This document shows positions 23,215-34,647 of a DNA stretch of 64,000 bases, in pieces. Numbering within the stretch: the first letter of the stretch is position 1; every line of letters starts with the position of its first letter. The DNA comes from Liolophura sinensis. Lineage: Eukaryota > Mollusca > Polyplacophora > Chitonida > Chitonidae. The notes below the pieces were generated by a model. It was not told the origin of the DNA and ran no database searches. It was given only the letters and a program-made list of their open reading frames with translations. A program made the translations under genes and the position numbers. The stretch lies in contig NC_088295.1 of the NCBI RefSeq assembly GCF_032854445.1, positions 69,049,249 to 69,113,248 on the forward strand. The letters run 5' to 3'.

Positions 23215-23690
23215 TTTTTCAGCCATATTAGACACCAAGGATGTTACTGCATTGCTGTTGTTAGACACCAGGGATGTTACTGCAGTGCCGTTGTTAGACA
23301 CCAGGGATGTTACTGCAGTGCTGTTGTTAGACACAAGGGATGTTACTGCAGTGCCACTGTTGGACTCCAGGGATGTTACTGCAGTGCCCTTGTTGGACAC
23401 CAGGGATGTTACTGCAGTGCTGTTGTTGGAAACCAGGAATGTTACCGCAGTGCTGCTGTAGGAAACCAGGGATGTTACTGTAGTGCTATTGTTAGACACA
23501 AGGGATGTTACTGCAGTGCTGTTGTTAGACTCCAGGGATGTTACTGCAGTGCCCTTGTTGGCAACCAGGAATCTTACTGTAGTGCCCTTGTTGGACACCA
23601 GTGATGTTACTGCAGTGCTCTTGTTGGACACCAGGGATGTTGCTGCAGTCCTCCTGTTTGACACAGGGTATGTTGCTGCAGTGCTCTAGT
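23215..23690. repeat. 33-bp minisatellite A, about 14 copies
   Basis: Unit GTTAGACACCAGGGATGTTA followed by CTGCAGTGCTGTT. Because 33 is a multiple of 3, all frames without a stop stay open, giving an 11-residue periodic peptide (DTRDVTAVLLL) on the plus strand; there is no sign this is translated. It grades into array B. Confidence 0.9.
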
Positions 23691-24080
23691 TGGACAAAGG
23701 GTATATTGCTGCAGTACTCTAGTCTGACAAAGGGTATATTGCTGCATTACTCTAGTTGGACATAGGGTATGTTGTTGCAGTACTCTAGTTGGACACAGGG
23801 TATGTTGCTGCAGTACTCTAGTTGGACACAGGGTATATTGCTGCAATACTCTAGTTGGACACAGGGTATGTTGCTGCAGTACTCTAGTTGGACACAGGGT
23901 ATGTTGCGCCAGTACTCTAGTTGGACACAGGGTATGTTGCTGCAGTACTCTAGTTGGACACAGGGTATGTTGCTGCAGTACTCTAGTTGGACACAGGTTA
24001 TAATGCTGCAGTACTCCAGTTGGACACAGGGTATGTTGCTGCAGTACTCTAGCTGGACACAGGGTATACTGCTGCAACAT
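23690..24080. repeat. 33-bp minisatellite B, about 12 copies, reaching into the MLYCD last exon
   Basis: Unit on the plus strand: TAGTTGGACACAGGGTATGT followed by TGCTGCAGTACTC. It is clearly related to array A (shared GTT.GACAC.GGG and CTGCAGT cores, same period). The rightmost unit (24,049-24,075) is the end of the MLYCD coding sequence, including its stop codon. Confidence 0.9.
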
Positions 24081-27000
24081 CTGTACACAGTTCCACCACC
24101 TGCTCAGAAGCCGTGATTTCATGGTTTTCTAAATACTTCCGACTGTTCTCCTCCGTCTGTTCTAAGTAATAGCGGTAATTAACCATCATGCCACAGGACT
24201 GCGTAATTCCACGACTACTTGTGTCCCCCAGCCAGTTTAACCGCCACATCACTGCCCCATTACCTAAATGGAAATTTGCTGCAAAAACAAAACAAGATAG
24301 CTCATAAAAGAATTCTCCAATCTTAACTGCACCTATACGTAAAGTTTTGGAGATCAAAACTCTTTGTACCAGAAACTTCTACATAAGTTCCAAAAAAAAG
24401 TTTAACCTATCCCTTAAGATATATTTCTGACCAATATGGACGCCTACACTTTGTTACGTCACAATACCTAAAGGTATGGGTTGTTTTAACTAAAACTATG
24501 AACAATTAAAGTAAACAGGTCAGGCATATTAAGGACAGACATGAAGATATGGTGTTGGCAGTGAGCTGTACGAGACATATGAATGCAAAACTTCAGCTCA
24601 ATTCATACAGAGTTGAAATCGTGAATTTGGCATTTTCTGATAATTAATATGCTCAGTGATGGAACATTCCCCTTGTGTCATTGTGCTTTACATCCATGTA
24701 AAACTTCAGGTCAATACATACAATACTTTTTAAGACACTAACCCTAACATTTTGTTCAACAGTGATTCTAACACACTATACACTAAGTCAGGAATTCATT
24801 AATATTTTCAGGAATTCATTTAATACGCACACACCCACTCAATGATGGAAAATCCCTTTCGTTGTGCTCTATGTGTGAGCAAACCCTGAGCTCAATACAA
24901 GCAGTACTTTTTGAGACACCACCCCTAACATTTTGTTCAACGTTGATTATAATACGTAATACATTAAGTCAGGAATTCAGTAATTTATAGTACTAAATAT
25001 GTGCACATCGAATCAACGATGAAATATCTCCCTCGTGCTATTCTGTTCTACATGTATGCAAACCCTGAGCTCAGTACATGCAGTACTTTTTGAGTGACTG
25101 AGTGAAGGCTTGGGGATTAACAATTTTTCAGTCATATGATGACAAAGGAGTCCTTGGAGTGCATGTAGTGTGCCTCCTTGTTGCAGGGCGGTTTTCCACC
25201 GCTCTTATCTAGTGCTGCTTCACTAAGACGACTTACCAAAGACAAGTAAAACACTTTACTTAACACTGATTCTTATACACACTACAATAAGTCAGGAATT
25301 CAGTACTTTACAGGCACCTCCAAGCAACGATGAAATACACACCCCCCTCCCACCCCTGCTATTGTGCTCTACATGTGTGTAAGCCCTGAGCACATTATCT
25401 GTAGTACTTTTAATATACGACCCCTAACATTTTGTTTAAAGTCTGCCACAATAATATATACGTAGAAAAAATGGTATAGGACACACTTATCACAAAACAA
25501 CATGTAAAAAAAATTCTATAAAGTTTTGAAAGGCGAGAAAATGAAGTTCAGCATGGGGATGTGGCACTGTCGAACAATTCATTCCGAGTAGTCAAGTTGC
25601 AGAAACTCTCATGAACTTGGCCAATCACTTGCGCTGAAAGCATCACATGATAATTGACTGTCACATCAAAAAACCTATTAGCTCTGTCGGTGTGGTTTCT
25701 TACAGTGGACAGGCAGCCATGGAGGGAATAAAATTGATTTTGTGGTTAGTTTAAGTGTTATTCTGATGCATTCTGGACTACGCATTTATGAACAGGGAAC
25801 TCAGAAGGGCTGCCCGTGTCACAATACGCACATGTTAGACAGGAAACTGCAGAAGCTTGTCAGGGTGAGTTGGCAAGAAACCCGCCTCTGGGAGAGTGAT
25901 TGCCTGAAGAAAACTATTGTGACTTTGCCACATTTTTCCTTCGCAAAGTCAGATTTATTATGAAAATATCTTCCCAAAATCTGAATCAAAGAATCTGTTA
26001 TCAATCACAAGGTCCTTCTCTGTTCCGTAAATTCCCTAAAGTTGGTAGTTAGCTAGGACAAATGCTTATGCCCATGCAGGATGAGGATGAGCAGGAACGC
26101 TAAAACCGCTAAAACATGAAGCTTGTGTCCACAAACATCGCCCAGACTGAACGCCAAACTAGAAGAAACATCAGCCCTTTAACACAGAACAGAGCTGATA
26201 ATCTTTGGTTGGGTATCAGGCATTTTTATTTGTATTTCCTCCTTGTCACATTGTTTAATACCGATGGTACGGGAGAGCTCCTAGGTTTTGTGACATCACT
26301 CTAGATAGCTATAACATGGTAAAAGTGTCACCAAATCAGTGGCTAGGTACTGACGATTGATATCTTATTTTTAAATATTTTTAGAACATTTCTGGAATAC
26401 TACTTTATTAATTACATGTAATTCAGCTTTAGTCACTGACTTTATGGTCATTTTAACATTGCTTTCTCCATTATTGGTCACCTGAGCTCAGGTACAACAT
26501 AAGCTACGCCTGTGCTTTATACAGGCAAGCTAAAATTAAAGAAAATCAGACTTACCAACAGGGTTAAGTGCCCTTCCTCTTCTCTTTTCAACATACAAAT
26601 ATCTAGCACACAATCTCATAAGTGGGGTTTTCAGGTGTGAGCACAGGGGCTCCTTCTCCACCCATGTGCCAGCCTGGAGTATATGTTTGACACAAGCCAT
26701 AGGGGGCTCATTTCCTCTCTCTGCATAGGCACTTAAATGGGATAACTCTTCCGCCGTAAACAATACATTCTGGGGGAACTCGCCTATATCTACAACATAC
26801 CATAACAAGAGCTATGAGAACCCTGGGGAAGCTCATCAGTTAGAGGTGTGAAAACATATGGAGAAAATCTGATAAAGAAAGAAGTCTAACAAACTCAAAG
26901 GTTGAAAAAAAACTTTACACAGACCATACACAAACAAATACGACACTTCTTGCCTTACTTTGTAATAGTGAGCTAAAAAGTGATTGTAAAGGGAAATCTG

Positions 27001-30000
27001 AGCTGGAAAGTTGGCTTTTTAAAATACATGCATCAAATTTATATCTTGTAGGTCTGACTGATTATCTCCTAACACAGCTCTCTGTTATAAAAACTTACAG
27101 ATAGTAAAATATACTATTATAACTTACTTGTTTCATGAAGGTATTTGTTAATCTCCGTAATCAGCCAGTCTTTAAACCCGGGTATAGGGGACAGACTGGA
27201 GAACTGGTTAAGGTGGGGGAACTCCGCCTGAAGTTCACGCACAACCCGTTTTATTAAATAATTCCCAAGGTCAACCCCTTGAAGACCTGCAACAAGAAAA
27301 TTTCCAAAACTCATTACATGTGTAATCACTTTGTTTTAATTGTTGAACAAATTGCCTGTGGTTTAAGTTAATGCTGCAGATTCAAGACATTTTGGTTTTA
27401 AACCTTAATCAAAGTTGAAATCTAATTTGATTTATTCTTTCTTAATGAAACCAAATGCTACAGTAAATGACCAAAAACTTTAGTAAGTAAATATCATAAA
27501 ATAAGACATTTGATTCTGAAACTTTCATTTTTGGAGTAAGAAATCATCCAAACTTCTTTCTAAGGTTACAATCTGCAACTCTCAGAATCAGGTGAACTGT
27601 GCAACTTGGTCATGGGTGCAAATTTAGGTCATTTCAATATGGTATTCCACCATGCAAGCAGCTTGAACTAAGATAACTGTGTTGTAAATGGACAACCTAG
27701 TTGGGAGTTTAATCTCTGTAACTGTCGTCAGAAGAACATCCACAAACTAGAGGAAAATGCCTAATATTTATTTATTCAATTGATTGGTCTTTTACGCTGT
27801 ACTCAATAATATTTCACTTATATAACAATGGTCAGCATTAAGGTGGGAGAAAACTGGGCAGAGCCCTGGGGTAACCCACGACCATCTAGAGGGTGGCTGG
27901 CAGACCTGCCCACTTATGAGGAAGAGGAAGCCAGCTTGAGCTGGACTTGAACTCACAGCAACTACCTTGGCCAGAGGCTCATGGGTCATTGTGCTGTGCT
28001 GGAGTGCTATACCCTCGGCCAAGGAGGCCCCAAAAATCCTTATACAATCAACCCAGCTGTACATAATTTTAAGCAGAAGATGGAAAGCACATTCTACTTT
28101 CCTGACCAGTCCAACATCAATCCCAAAAAACATTGCTATCAATCCTCCTATAGTCAGGAGAACCTTGCTCCTCCACCTACGACAAAATTAACACCATTCA
28201 TAACCAGAGGATAAGTTTATCATCAAAAGACAAATCCATGTATATTATCAACATTGAATGGAGCTAAATGTCAACTATGGCAAAAGTGAAATGATCAGTC
28301 CCAGCTGATCACCTCATGGTGGTTATATAGTCAGTTACAATATATACACATGGTATATAAAAATTCCACTTTTAGAAAATAATGGTCATAATATATTACT
28401 TTTGGTATTGACATTTTTCCTACAGGGTAATAACCCTCCAAATACCTTTCTAAGATAAATGGAGCTGTCAGAATCAGAAAAAAAGAGTACCTTAGTCTAG
28501 GACAAAATTTTAGATCAAACACATGCCTAATATACTTGTAGTATAAAATAATATGCACTTATTTTTTCCAGATAATTTTTGTGTTAAATGTGAATACATG
28601 ATCTATTACTGAGTAGTGCAATAAACACTGAACTGAATGTCACAGTCCATCACAAAGACAGTAACACATACCATGTAGACTAGATCTGAGCAAACCCAAC
28701 TATAAATCTTCGTAAATTTTCATTGCTAAACTTGTTGAACACAATGGCCAATACTGGTCAGTAATTTTCATTTTATTATGATTTATTTATTTATTTCATT
28801 GGTATTTGACGGTGTACTTACAGGTTATTGAATGAGTAAGGGCTGATGTGGGCTTGCTTTATTTTTATGCGGCACTGAAGTGTGAATGAGCTTAGGTCCC
28901 CTTCAGCCTGCGTTCATTCAATAACCTATTAATTATACACCAAACATCAATCAATTCAACGAGAAAGTAAACTTAAGACACCAAAAATGAAAAATTGACA
29001 TAAAAATTTACGAGTGTAAAACATGTCGTAATGTAGAGAGAGACAATTTGCAGTGCTATCAAATGATGTGGTAGTAACTTGCATTGGTAGTGCTGACGTG
29101 CAATATGAGCGTTGCTAGGTGAGATGCCTGAGTCATTGTGCTGCCCTAGCACGCTAACCATCGGACCACAGAGGTCCTTTATTATATTATGATCAAGGCT
29201 GACCCTGGAAATTGTACCAAATGTAAAAATCATTGTCTGCTATACAAAATAATGCTTAATCTTTGTTGTGACCTACGCAACAGTCACCTCTTTGCGTAGA
29301 CGTGATGGAGTAGAAAACAGCCGCGTTGATTAGGCTGGGCTCCTCCAAATCTCTGTCTGTATCCGTGGAGCTGGAATGTTTGCCATCCTCAGAACCGGCT
29401 ACAGATGATGACCTTTGATACGTCCGGAAAACTATTGACTGAATACACATGTAAGTCAGTCACATGTGTGTTAGACACATGTATGTAAGGCACATGTACA
29501 AGTAGTCAATGAATAAATGAATGATTGAAGTTCGTCGTACTTCACAAATTTTTAGTCATGTGACAAGGAGGAGTTATTACATGTAGGCGTGTGTATATAT
29601 ACTGCGTCTTCTTGTAGTAGGGCTAGTTCATGCTGCCAAAGTGCTGCCGCCACTGAAGTGTCATGCCGCAGACACAAGACATGACACCCCACCAAGTCAT
29701 ATTATACTGACACCAAGCCAACCAGTCGTGTTTCCTTGCTCTAACCTCTTAGTGCTGAGCGCCAAGCAAGGCAGCAACAAGTATCATTATTAAGTCTTTG
29801 GTATGACCCCACCCGGGTTTGATCCCCGGTCTCCACACTTTGAGGTACTAGTAACAATAATCAACTCAGCAAAATTTCATAAATATAATTTCAACAGTTT
29901 TAGAGATCACAAAATTGGGCGAAACAGATGAAACGGGCCAAGACAATACTCCTTATAGTCCTAATGGGCTGTGCGTTAAAAACGGAAGATAACGTATCAT

Positions 30001-33000
30001 AACTGGTAAATATTAACCATTTACTGTCAGCAAAAGGTTACAGGTCTATGCATCAACTACTGCTTGCTTTGAGCTTGTACATATACCAGTGAGAGTTGAC
30101 TAAAAAATTGCGGCCCTCTGCAAGGCTTCTATGTCCAAAAAAACCTTAACTCACATGAATACTGTCTGAGATCTGACTAGCTAAAGCTGTGTGAAGCACC
30201 ACAACAGGCTCTCTGGGCATACTGTTATGTGTGAAGACAAAACAACGTCGATAAGGGCCCACACGTTGCTTTAAATCTGCCCAATTCCTGATGGGGTGAA
30301 CTGCTTCGTATTCTGAAATCTGTAACAACAGAAAAATATTTCATGAAATTTTGTGAATCTGTACAGATGACAAAAAAAACTATAAACTGTTGGGCAATTA
30401 ATCTAATGGGGAAATCGCCATGTACAAGTACTTGTATAGTTAGTTGAATAGCAAATTGGCTAAGAATACACATAATGTCATGAAAGTTTGTTCATTTGTA
30501 GGGATGGCAAGAAAAGACTATAACTCATAGTGCTGTCATCACGTTACAGACAAAACAAAGTCCTAATTTTGTGTTTCCTATCTCACAGCCCCATTTGCCA
30601 CCACCCTCACTGGCATCTCCCTGACCAGTCACTGACCTTCTGGACAACATCACAGGCGGATTCCCATGTGACCCGCTCCAGGTTGAGGAAGCCCACAGAG
30701 AACCAGAGGACCAATAGCTCCTGTAACATGCTGTTTAGTGAGCGGAAATATGGGATCTCTTTGTCCACAGAGGCTCCCGACAAATGACTCTGTTCAAAGA
30801 ACAAAAAATGTATACTACTGCAGCCTGAACTTGAAAAAGGTGGAAAAAAGCCAACACTTTAATTTTCTTAATCTTTGTAGAACAAACAATTAAGGATTGC
30901 AATACTTTCAATATGTGCAAGTACATTTCCATATGAAACAATCCACAAAGAGTAACAAAATATAGAACATCCATATTCAAATATATTGTTTCCAAAAGTT
31001 TTGGATTTGTACATATTTAAATGGCTCTCTGAAGGAGGCCTCAGTGCTGAAGACAAAAGATCTTACCAATATGTCTGCCCTGAGGTCAACCAGGAACTTG
31101 ACTCCTCCCTCAATCCGCCCAATCTGATGGAAGAGTTCTCTGTACTTTGGTGTGAGAGCATTTCTCAAGCGTTCCTCTGCCATTAACAAAGTAGCATCTC
31201 CTTTCTCCTACAAATTATACACATCTTCTCAGATTAACTAAGTAAAGCTCATTTGGAGCAAAATAGTTAAGAGCATAATGGACAGTTTTATAATTTATTT
31301 GCTAAACTAATTGGTATTTCATGCCTTCATAAAGACATTTGATTTTTATTTTCATTCAGTGTTAGTCTACATGATTTACAGGTAAACACTCTACCTGCCA
31401 AACCTTCTGGCATACATGAAGGGCTACAGCCAAGCTGTATAAGCATACACCACCTTTACAATACCCAGCTAGAGTCCAGGGATCTATGATAAACACCTGA
31501 TCCATTTCTCATCGGTAATCTCATTTCATTATTACATTATTTGTTGACAGTTAAGAAAAGAGAAAAAAAAATATTTGGGCCCAGGCCTTTGAAAAATCTT
31601 TTGCACAAAGGGTTTTACTGGAGTTCAATTTTTATGAATGTGATTAGTTGACGGTGGACTAAGCATGTGTAGTCAGGACAAAAGCTGCATGTAGAGATTC
31701 AGTAAATGCGATTTATTATGTTTCTCATAGGTAATCTTGTATAACGCTTCCTGGAAACTAGGTTCTCTCCCCTTGATCCTCATGTTTGCTTACACTACAG
31801 GGTGTCCCAAAAGTCGTGCACCATCCTGATTTTCATTTTTTTTCTGTGTGTCTGATTTAATACTGATTTTAATTTTTTTTCTCTCTTTCAGAGTTAATTA
31901 TGGCTAATAAACTAACAGTACAAGAAAGAGCTGAATTGGTTTTTATGTTTGGAAGATATGGGGCAACACACTGCTCTGTAGCTCAAGCATTCAACCTTAA
32001 CCTGGATGGTGCACGACTTCTGGGACACCCTGTATAATTCTGCTTTTGGAGATAAATCACATGACTATTACTACATCACATCATGGTCTTCTGATGACAA
32101 CGAAATCAATTTATGTTGCATTTTGAGGTTCCCCCTGCATCATATACAGCACAGTAATTAAGAAGCCGTCAGATCAACGGAAGCTGACATTTTTTTTAAC
32201 AAACTTAGTTTCAGGAAAGGTCTACACCTGTGATGTGATGACAATTCCTGATCATGCCTGTAATGTGATGACAACCCCTGATCATACCTGTGATGTGATG
32301 ACAACCCCAGATCATACCTGTGATGTGATGACAACCCCTGATCATACCTGTGATATGATGACAACCCCTGATCATACCTGTGATGTGATGACAACCCCTG
32401 ATCATACCTGTGATGTGATGACAACCCCTGATCATACCTGTGATGTGATGACAACCCCTGATCATACCTGTGATGTGATGACATGGTGTGCCACATTGAT
32501 CACATTGTCCTGATTCACTCCAAACTGCTGACTCAGCATTCTCAACAGATTGATCTTTTCCTCAAACACCAGTGCACTGTAGTAGTGACAGAACCACTTA
32601 CATTTTTTCTAAAAAAACAAACAAACTGACATATCAACGAACAAAAACTAATCCACAGTCATCTCAAAGCCACCCAATATGATATTAAGGTGTGAAATGT
32701 ATAAGATTCCATTCAGATTCATATAAAAACAACATCGAAGTGATGGATAAAGTACAAGAAACAGTCATTCATGTATCTGAAATTATGAATATTTGCATAA
32801 TTCAAAATTAACTTTGTGATGACCTGGGCTTAACCTCTCGTCATCTTTTTTATTTTGAGTCCTTCAAAAACAAGAGAAATACCAATCAATTTTGAACTCT
32901 CAAGAGGGGGAACAGTGACAACAACAAAGCACAAAGGTGAGCAACATGATTCAAAGTCAAATGATGATGATGGATAAAGCTTGAGAAGTTCTTTCAGCTA

Positions 33001-34647
33001 TGGCAAATTGTACCGTTGTGAACATGGCTTGCCGCCTTAATGTTGAAGTTCGAGGTAAACTTGGGAGGCTCAGAATGGAAAAATGTAATGTTATAAATAT
33101 AGCTGCTAAAGCAGTGATGTTGGGGTTTATGCCAGTATTTACCGCCTATGCAGCATCACTTACGGTTAACTGAATTGTGTCTTCATGCATTGATATATAA
33201 TCAACTTAATTATAAAGCATATTTTCTTCGTAGCCATTCATACATTGCATCACACTATATAGTATGTACATGTAAATGTGCGAAATCTGCCTATGGACAT
33301 TATTCGAAAGCATGCGTGTCCTGTGTTTTTTGACACAGGTCAACGATTTTCATCATACATACAGTACTTGTACAAACCTTTATTCAAAGACATTTTCAAC
33401 TTTACAGCTATAACAGTTATTCTCACATGACCTGCAAAAATGGGAGAAATTGCGCTTTTTCGTGTTGTCATTGCAATTTGCGACAAAAATATATATCACA
33501 GGACAGAAAAAAGATTGGATTCATGATTAGGACGTCAAACTATACCAGGTACCATGCTAAGAATGGTTAAATTTAAATTTTTGGTTTTCACATGATAGGA
33601 CACAATCTCACCCTGAATGTGCCTAGACTTTGTGCAACTGCAGTTAAAATTTAAGCTCAATTGCATTGACAGTTCTGGAGTAGAAGATTTTTTTACGTTT
33701 AGCACAAAATCCAACATGGCCATCAAGTCAGGCAACCAAATGTTTCCGAAACATAAAAAAGCACAATTTCAGATCCTTTCTCAAAACATCCTAAAGTTTC
33801 CGTTACGTATCATTTGTTGTTTTCTCATAAAATGTATCACAACATTGTTGTGAATAATAATTATAATCCAAACACATTCAATAGGGACGCAAGCTTGAAG
33901 CTTGAACCCCTGATCATCAGTTCATAATTGTACCTCGGCAATCATCGCTCCTGCTCCAGACTCGGAAAATGTAGACTGAAGCACTTCATAAGTAGAAGTA
34001 TTGGCATCCATGTTGCACAAGCTCGTCTGGAAGTACCGCTGTGGTTTATTTGAACTACATCGAGGGTCACAGAGAACCTGTGAAAAAAAAAATCATTGAA
34101 TAAAAGACTGTACATATTTTGCCTACATGTATGTATCACCAGCACGTATCACCTGCACACTTAGGCAATACAGTAGAGCATTATTTCAATGGCCATGTGT
34201 CATTTCCTGGCTTGTCTTATTGTATTTCCCCAATTTTCAAGTCTCCATATGACTCTGTTCTAGGTTGTGAGGTTGCTCTGCCCAGTTTCCTCCCACCATA
34301 ATGCTAGCGGCTGTTGCATAAGTGAAAATATTCTAGAGTAGGAAGAAATATCAATCAAATAAATAAGTAAATAAATAAATAAACATTTGATTCAACAGGA
34401 ATTTAATCCCTTTGATAGAATGGCTATGACTGCAACTTTTCAAAAAAAAATTAAGTTATGCAAATGAAAAGGGAAAGTAGAGAGGAAATGACCATACAGT
34501 AGAGCCGAATCCTTGCTGAACAGACTGAGAATAACAGGCCAATGATGCTGTGACCTCATCATTAGCTGCAGTAAATAATCTGCAAACATCTAAATAGTTA
34601 CACTGTTGCAGAGTTTTCACGCTGACTGGCCCCCAGAACATACACAT
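24049..34647 (-). CDS. MLYCD: Malonyl-CoA decarboxylase
   Basis: Converts malonyl-CoA to acetyl-CoA and CO2, relieving inhibition of fatty-acid import into mitochondria; in vertebrates it is found in mitochondria, peroxisomes and cytosol. Ten exons, minus strand: 34,498-34,647; 33,934-34,077; 32,468-32,608; 31,067-31,207; 30,637-30,789; 30,155-30,319; 29,288-29,438; 27,128-27,286; 26,556-26,789; 24,049-24,278. All join in phase, 1,668 bases, 555 codons plus stop (human 493). Seen: helical N-domain ([17 protein letters not shown]), [63 protein letters not shown] (catalytic Ser region), [29 protein letters not shown] (catalytic His), NYRYYLEQ (catalytic Tyr). A Ser/Asp-rich insert lies in the 29,288-29,438 exon. 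The C-terminus is VYPVSS, not the vertebrate SKL. An in-frame TAA lies 18 bases before the chosen ATG. Confidence 0.96.
24640..25450. repeat. Degenerate tandem repeat of about 175 bp, four copies, in MLYCD last intron
   Basis: Each copy has CATTGTGCT.TACAT..ATG, CTGAGCTCAATACA.GCAGTA, CTTTTTGAGACAC..CCCTAA, CATTTTGTTCAAC and AAGTCAGGAATTCA, at about 24,660, 24,845, 25,020 and 25,330. The third copy is split by a SINE family 2 insertion. Confidence 0.75.
25093..25250 (+). repeat. Truncated SINE family 2 copy in MLYCD intron
   Basis: Starts GAGTGACTGAGTGAAGGCTT and continues TTTTTCAGTCATATGATGAC, GTGTGCCTCCTTGTTGCAGG, CACTAAGACGACTTACCAAA; ends before the tRNA-like head. Inserted within the 175-bp repeat. 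Confidence 0.8.
27765..28034 (-). repeat. SINE family 1, near full length, in MLYCD intron
   Basis: Tail TATTTATTTATTCAATTGAT, body GTACTCAATAATATTTCACT and GGTGGGAGAAAACTGGGCAG, B-box complement GGACTTGAACTC, head complement ending GGCCAAGGAGGCCCC. Same orientation as the gene. Diverged but complete. Confidence 0.8.
28785..28965. mobile_element. Hairpin-forming MITE-like inverted repeat in MLYCD intron
   Basis: AGGTTATTGAATGA near 28,822 is mirrored by TCATTCAATAACCT ending near 28,932, and the symmetry extends outward (GGTATTTGACGGTGTA against TACACCAAACATC). The inner loop is about 80 bases. To its right, 29,080-29,178 ends with a SINE-like tRNA-head complement (GCACGCTAACCATCGGACCA), so the structure may sit in an older SINE. 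Confidence 0.55.
29510..29848 (+). repeat. Diverged SINE family 2 copy in MLYCD intron
   Basis: Shares with family 2 the blocks TTTTTAGTCATGTGACAAGG, ATTATACTGACACCAAGCCA, AACCAGTCGTGTTTCCTTGC and TTAGTGCTGAGCGCCAAGCA, and ends in a B-box complement (GGGTTTGATCCCCGGTCTCC). Strongly diverged from the copy at 60,582. Confidence 0.65.
31798..32032 (+). mobile_element. Internally deleted mariner-type element (235 bp) with transposase N-terminus
   Basis: Terminal inverted repeats of 29 bases with one mismatch (CAGGGTGTCCCAAAAGTCGT.. and its complement) lie between TA dinucleotides (31,796-31,797; 32,033-32,034). Inside, ATG at 31,900 starts [20 protein letters not shown], then [11 protein letters not shown], like the first helix-turn-helix of mariner transposases that carry the short N-terminal DUF4817-type domain; the rest is deleted. 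It lies in the MLYCD intron between the 31,067 and 32,468 exons. Confidence 0.85.
32223..32475 (-). repeat. 30-bp minisatellite carrying the MLYCD 5' splice site, nine copies
   Basis: Plus-strand unit CCTGTGATGTGATGACAACC followed by CCTGATCATA. On the gene strand every unit reads ..ATCACATCACAG|GTATGATC.., i.e. the last bases of the 32,468-32,608 exon plus its donor. Donor positions fall every 30 bases from 32,468 down to 32,228. The exon-adjacent copy is the only one usable, because the exon frame meets TGA immediately after (GTA TGA). Confidence 0.92.
34272..34385 (+). repeat. SINE family 1 tail fragment in MLYCD intron
   Basis: CCCAGTTTCCTCCCACCATA, ATGCTAGCGGCTGTTGCATA, then CAATCAAATAAATAAGTAAATAAATAA-type tail. 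Only the last 110 bases of the element. Confidence 0.75.

Noticed and set aside
23191-23664. 157-codon repetitive open frame (VTSLVSNN repeats) and its plus-strand partner
   Set aside because: Open only because the 33-bp period is a multiple of 3. No start context or flanking exon.
22340-24080. CRISPR-like array
   Set aside because: Direct repeats without unique spacers, in a eukaryotic intron-rich context. These are minisatellites.
23607-24122. 171-codon minus-strand open frame with LQQHTLCPTRV repeats
   Set aside because: It is the 33-bp minisatellite read in a stop-free frame; the MLYCD exon uses a different frame over the same DNA.
32158-32496. 112-codon [10 protein letters not shown]-repeat frame
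   Set aside because: Product of the 30-bp array at the MLYCD donor, not in the MLYCD frame.
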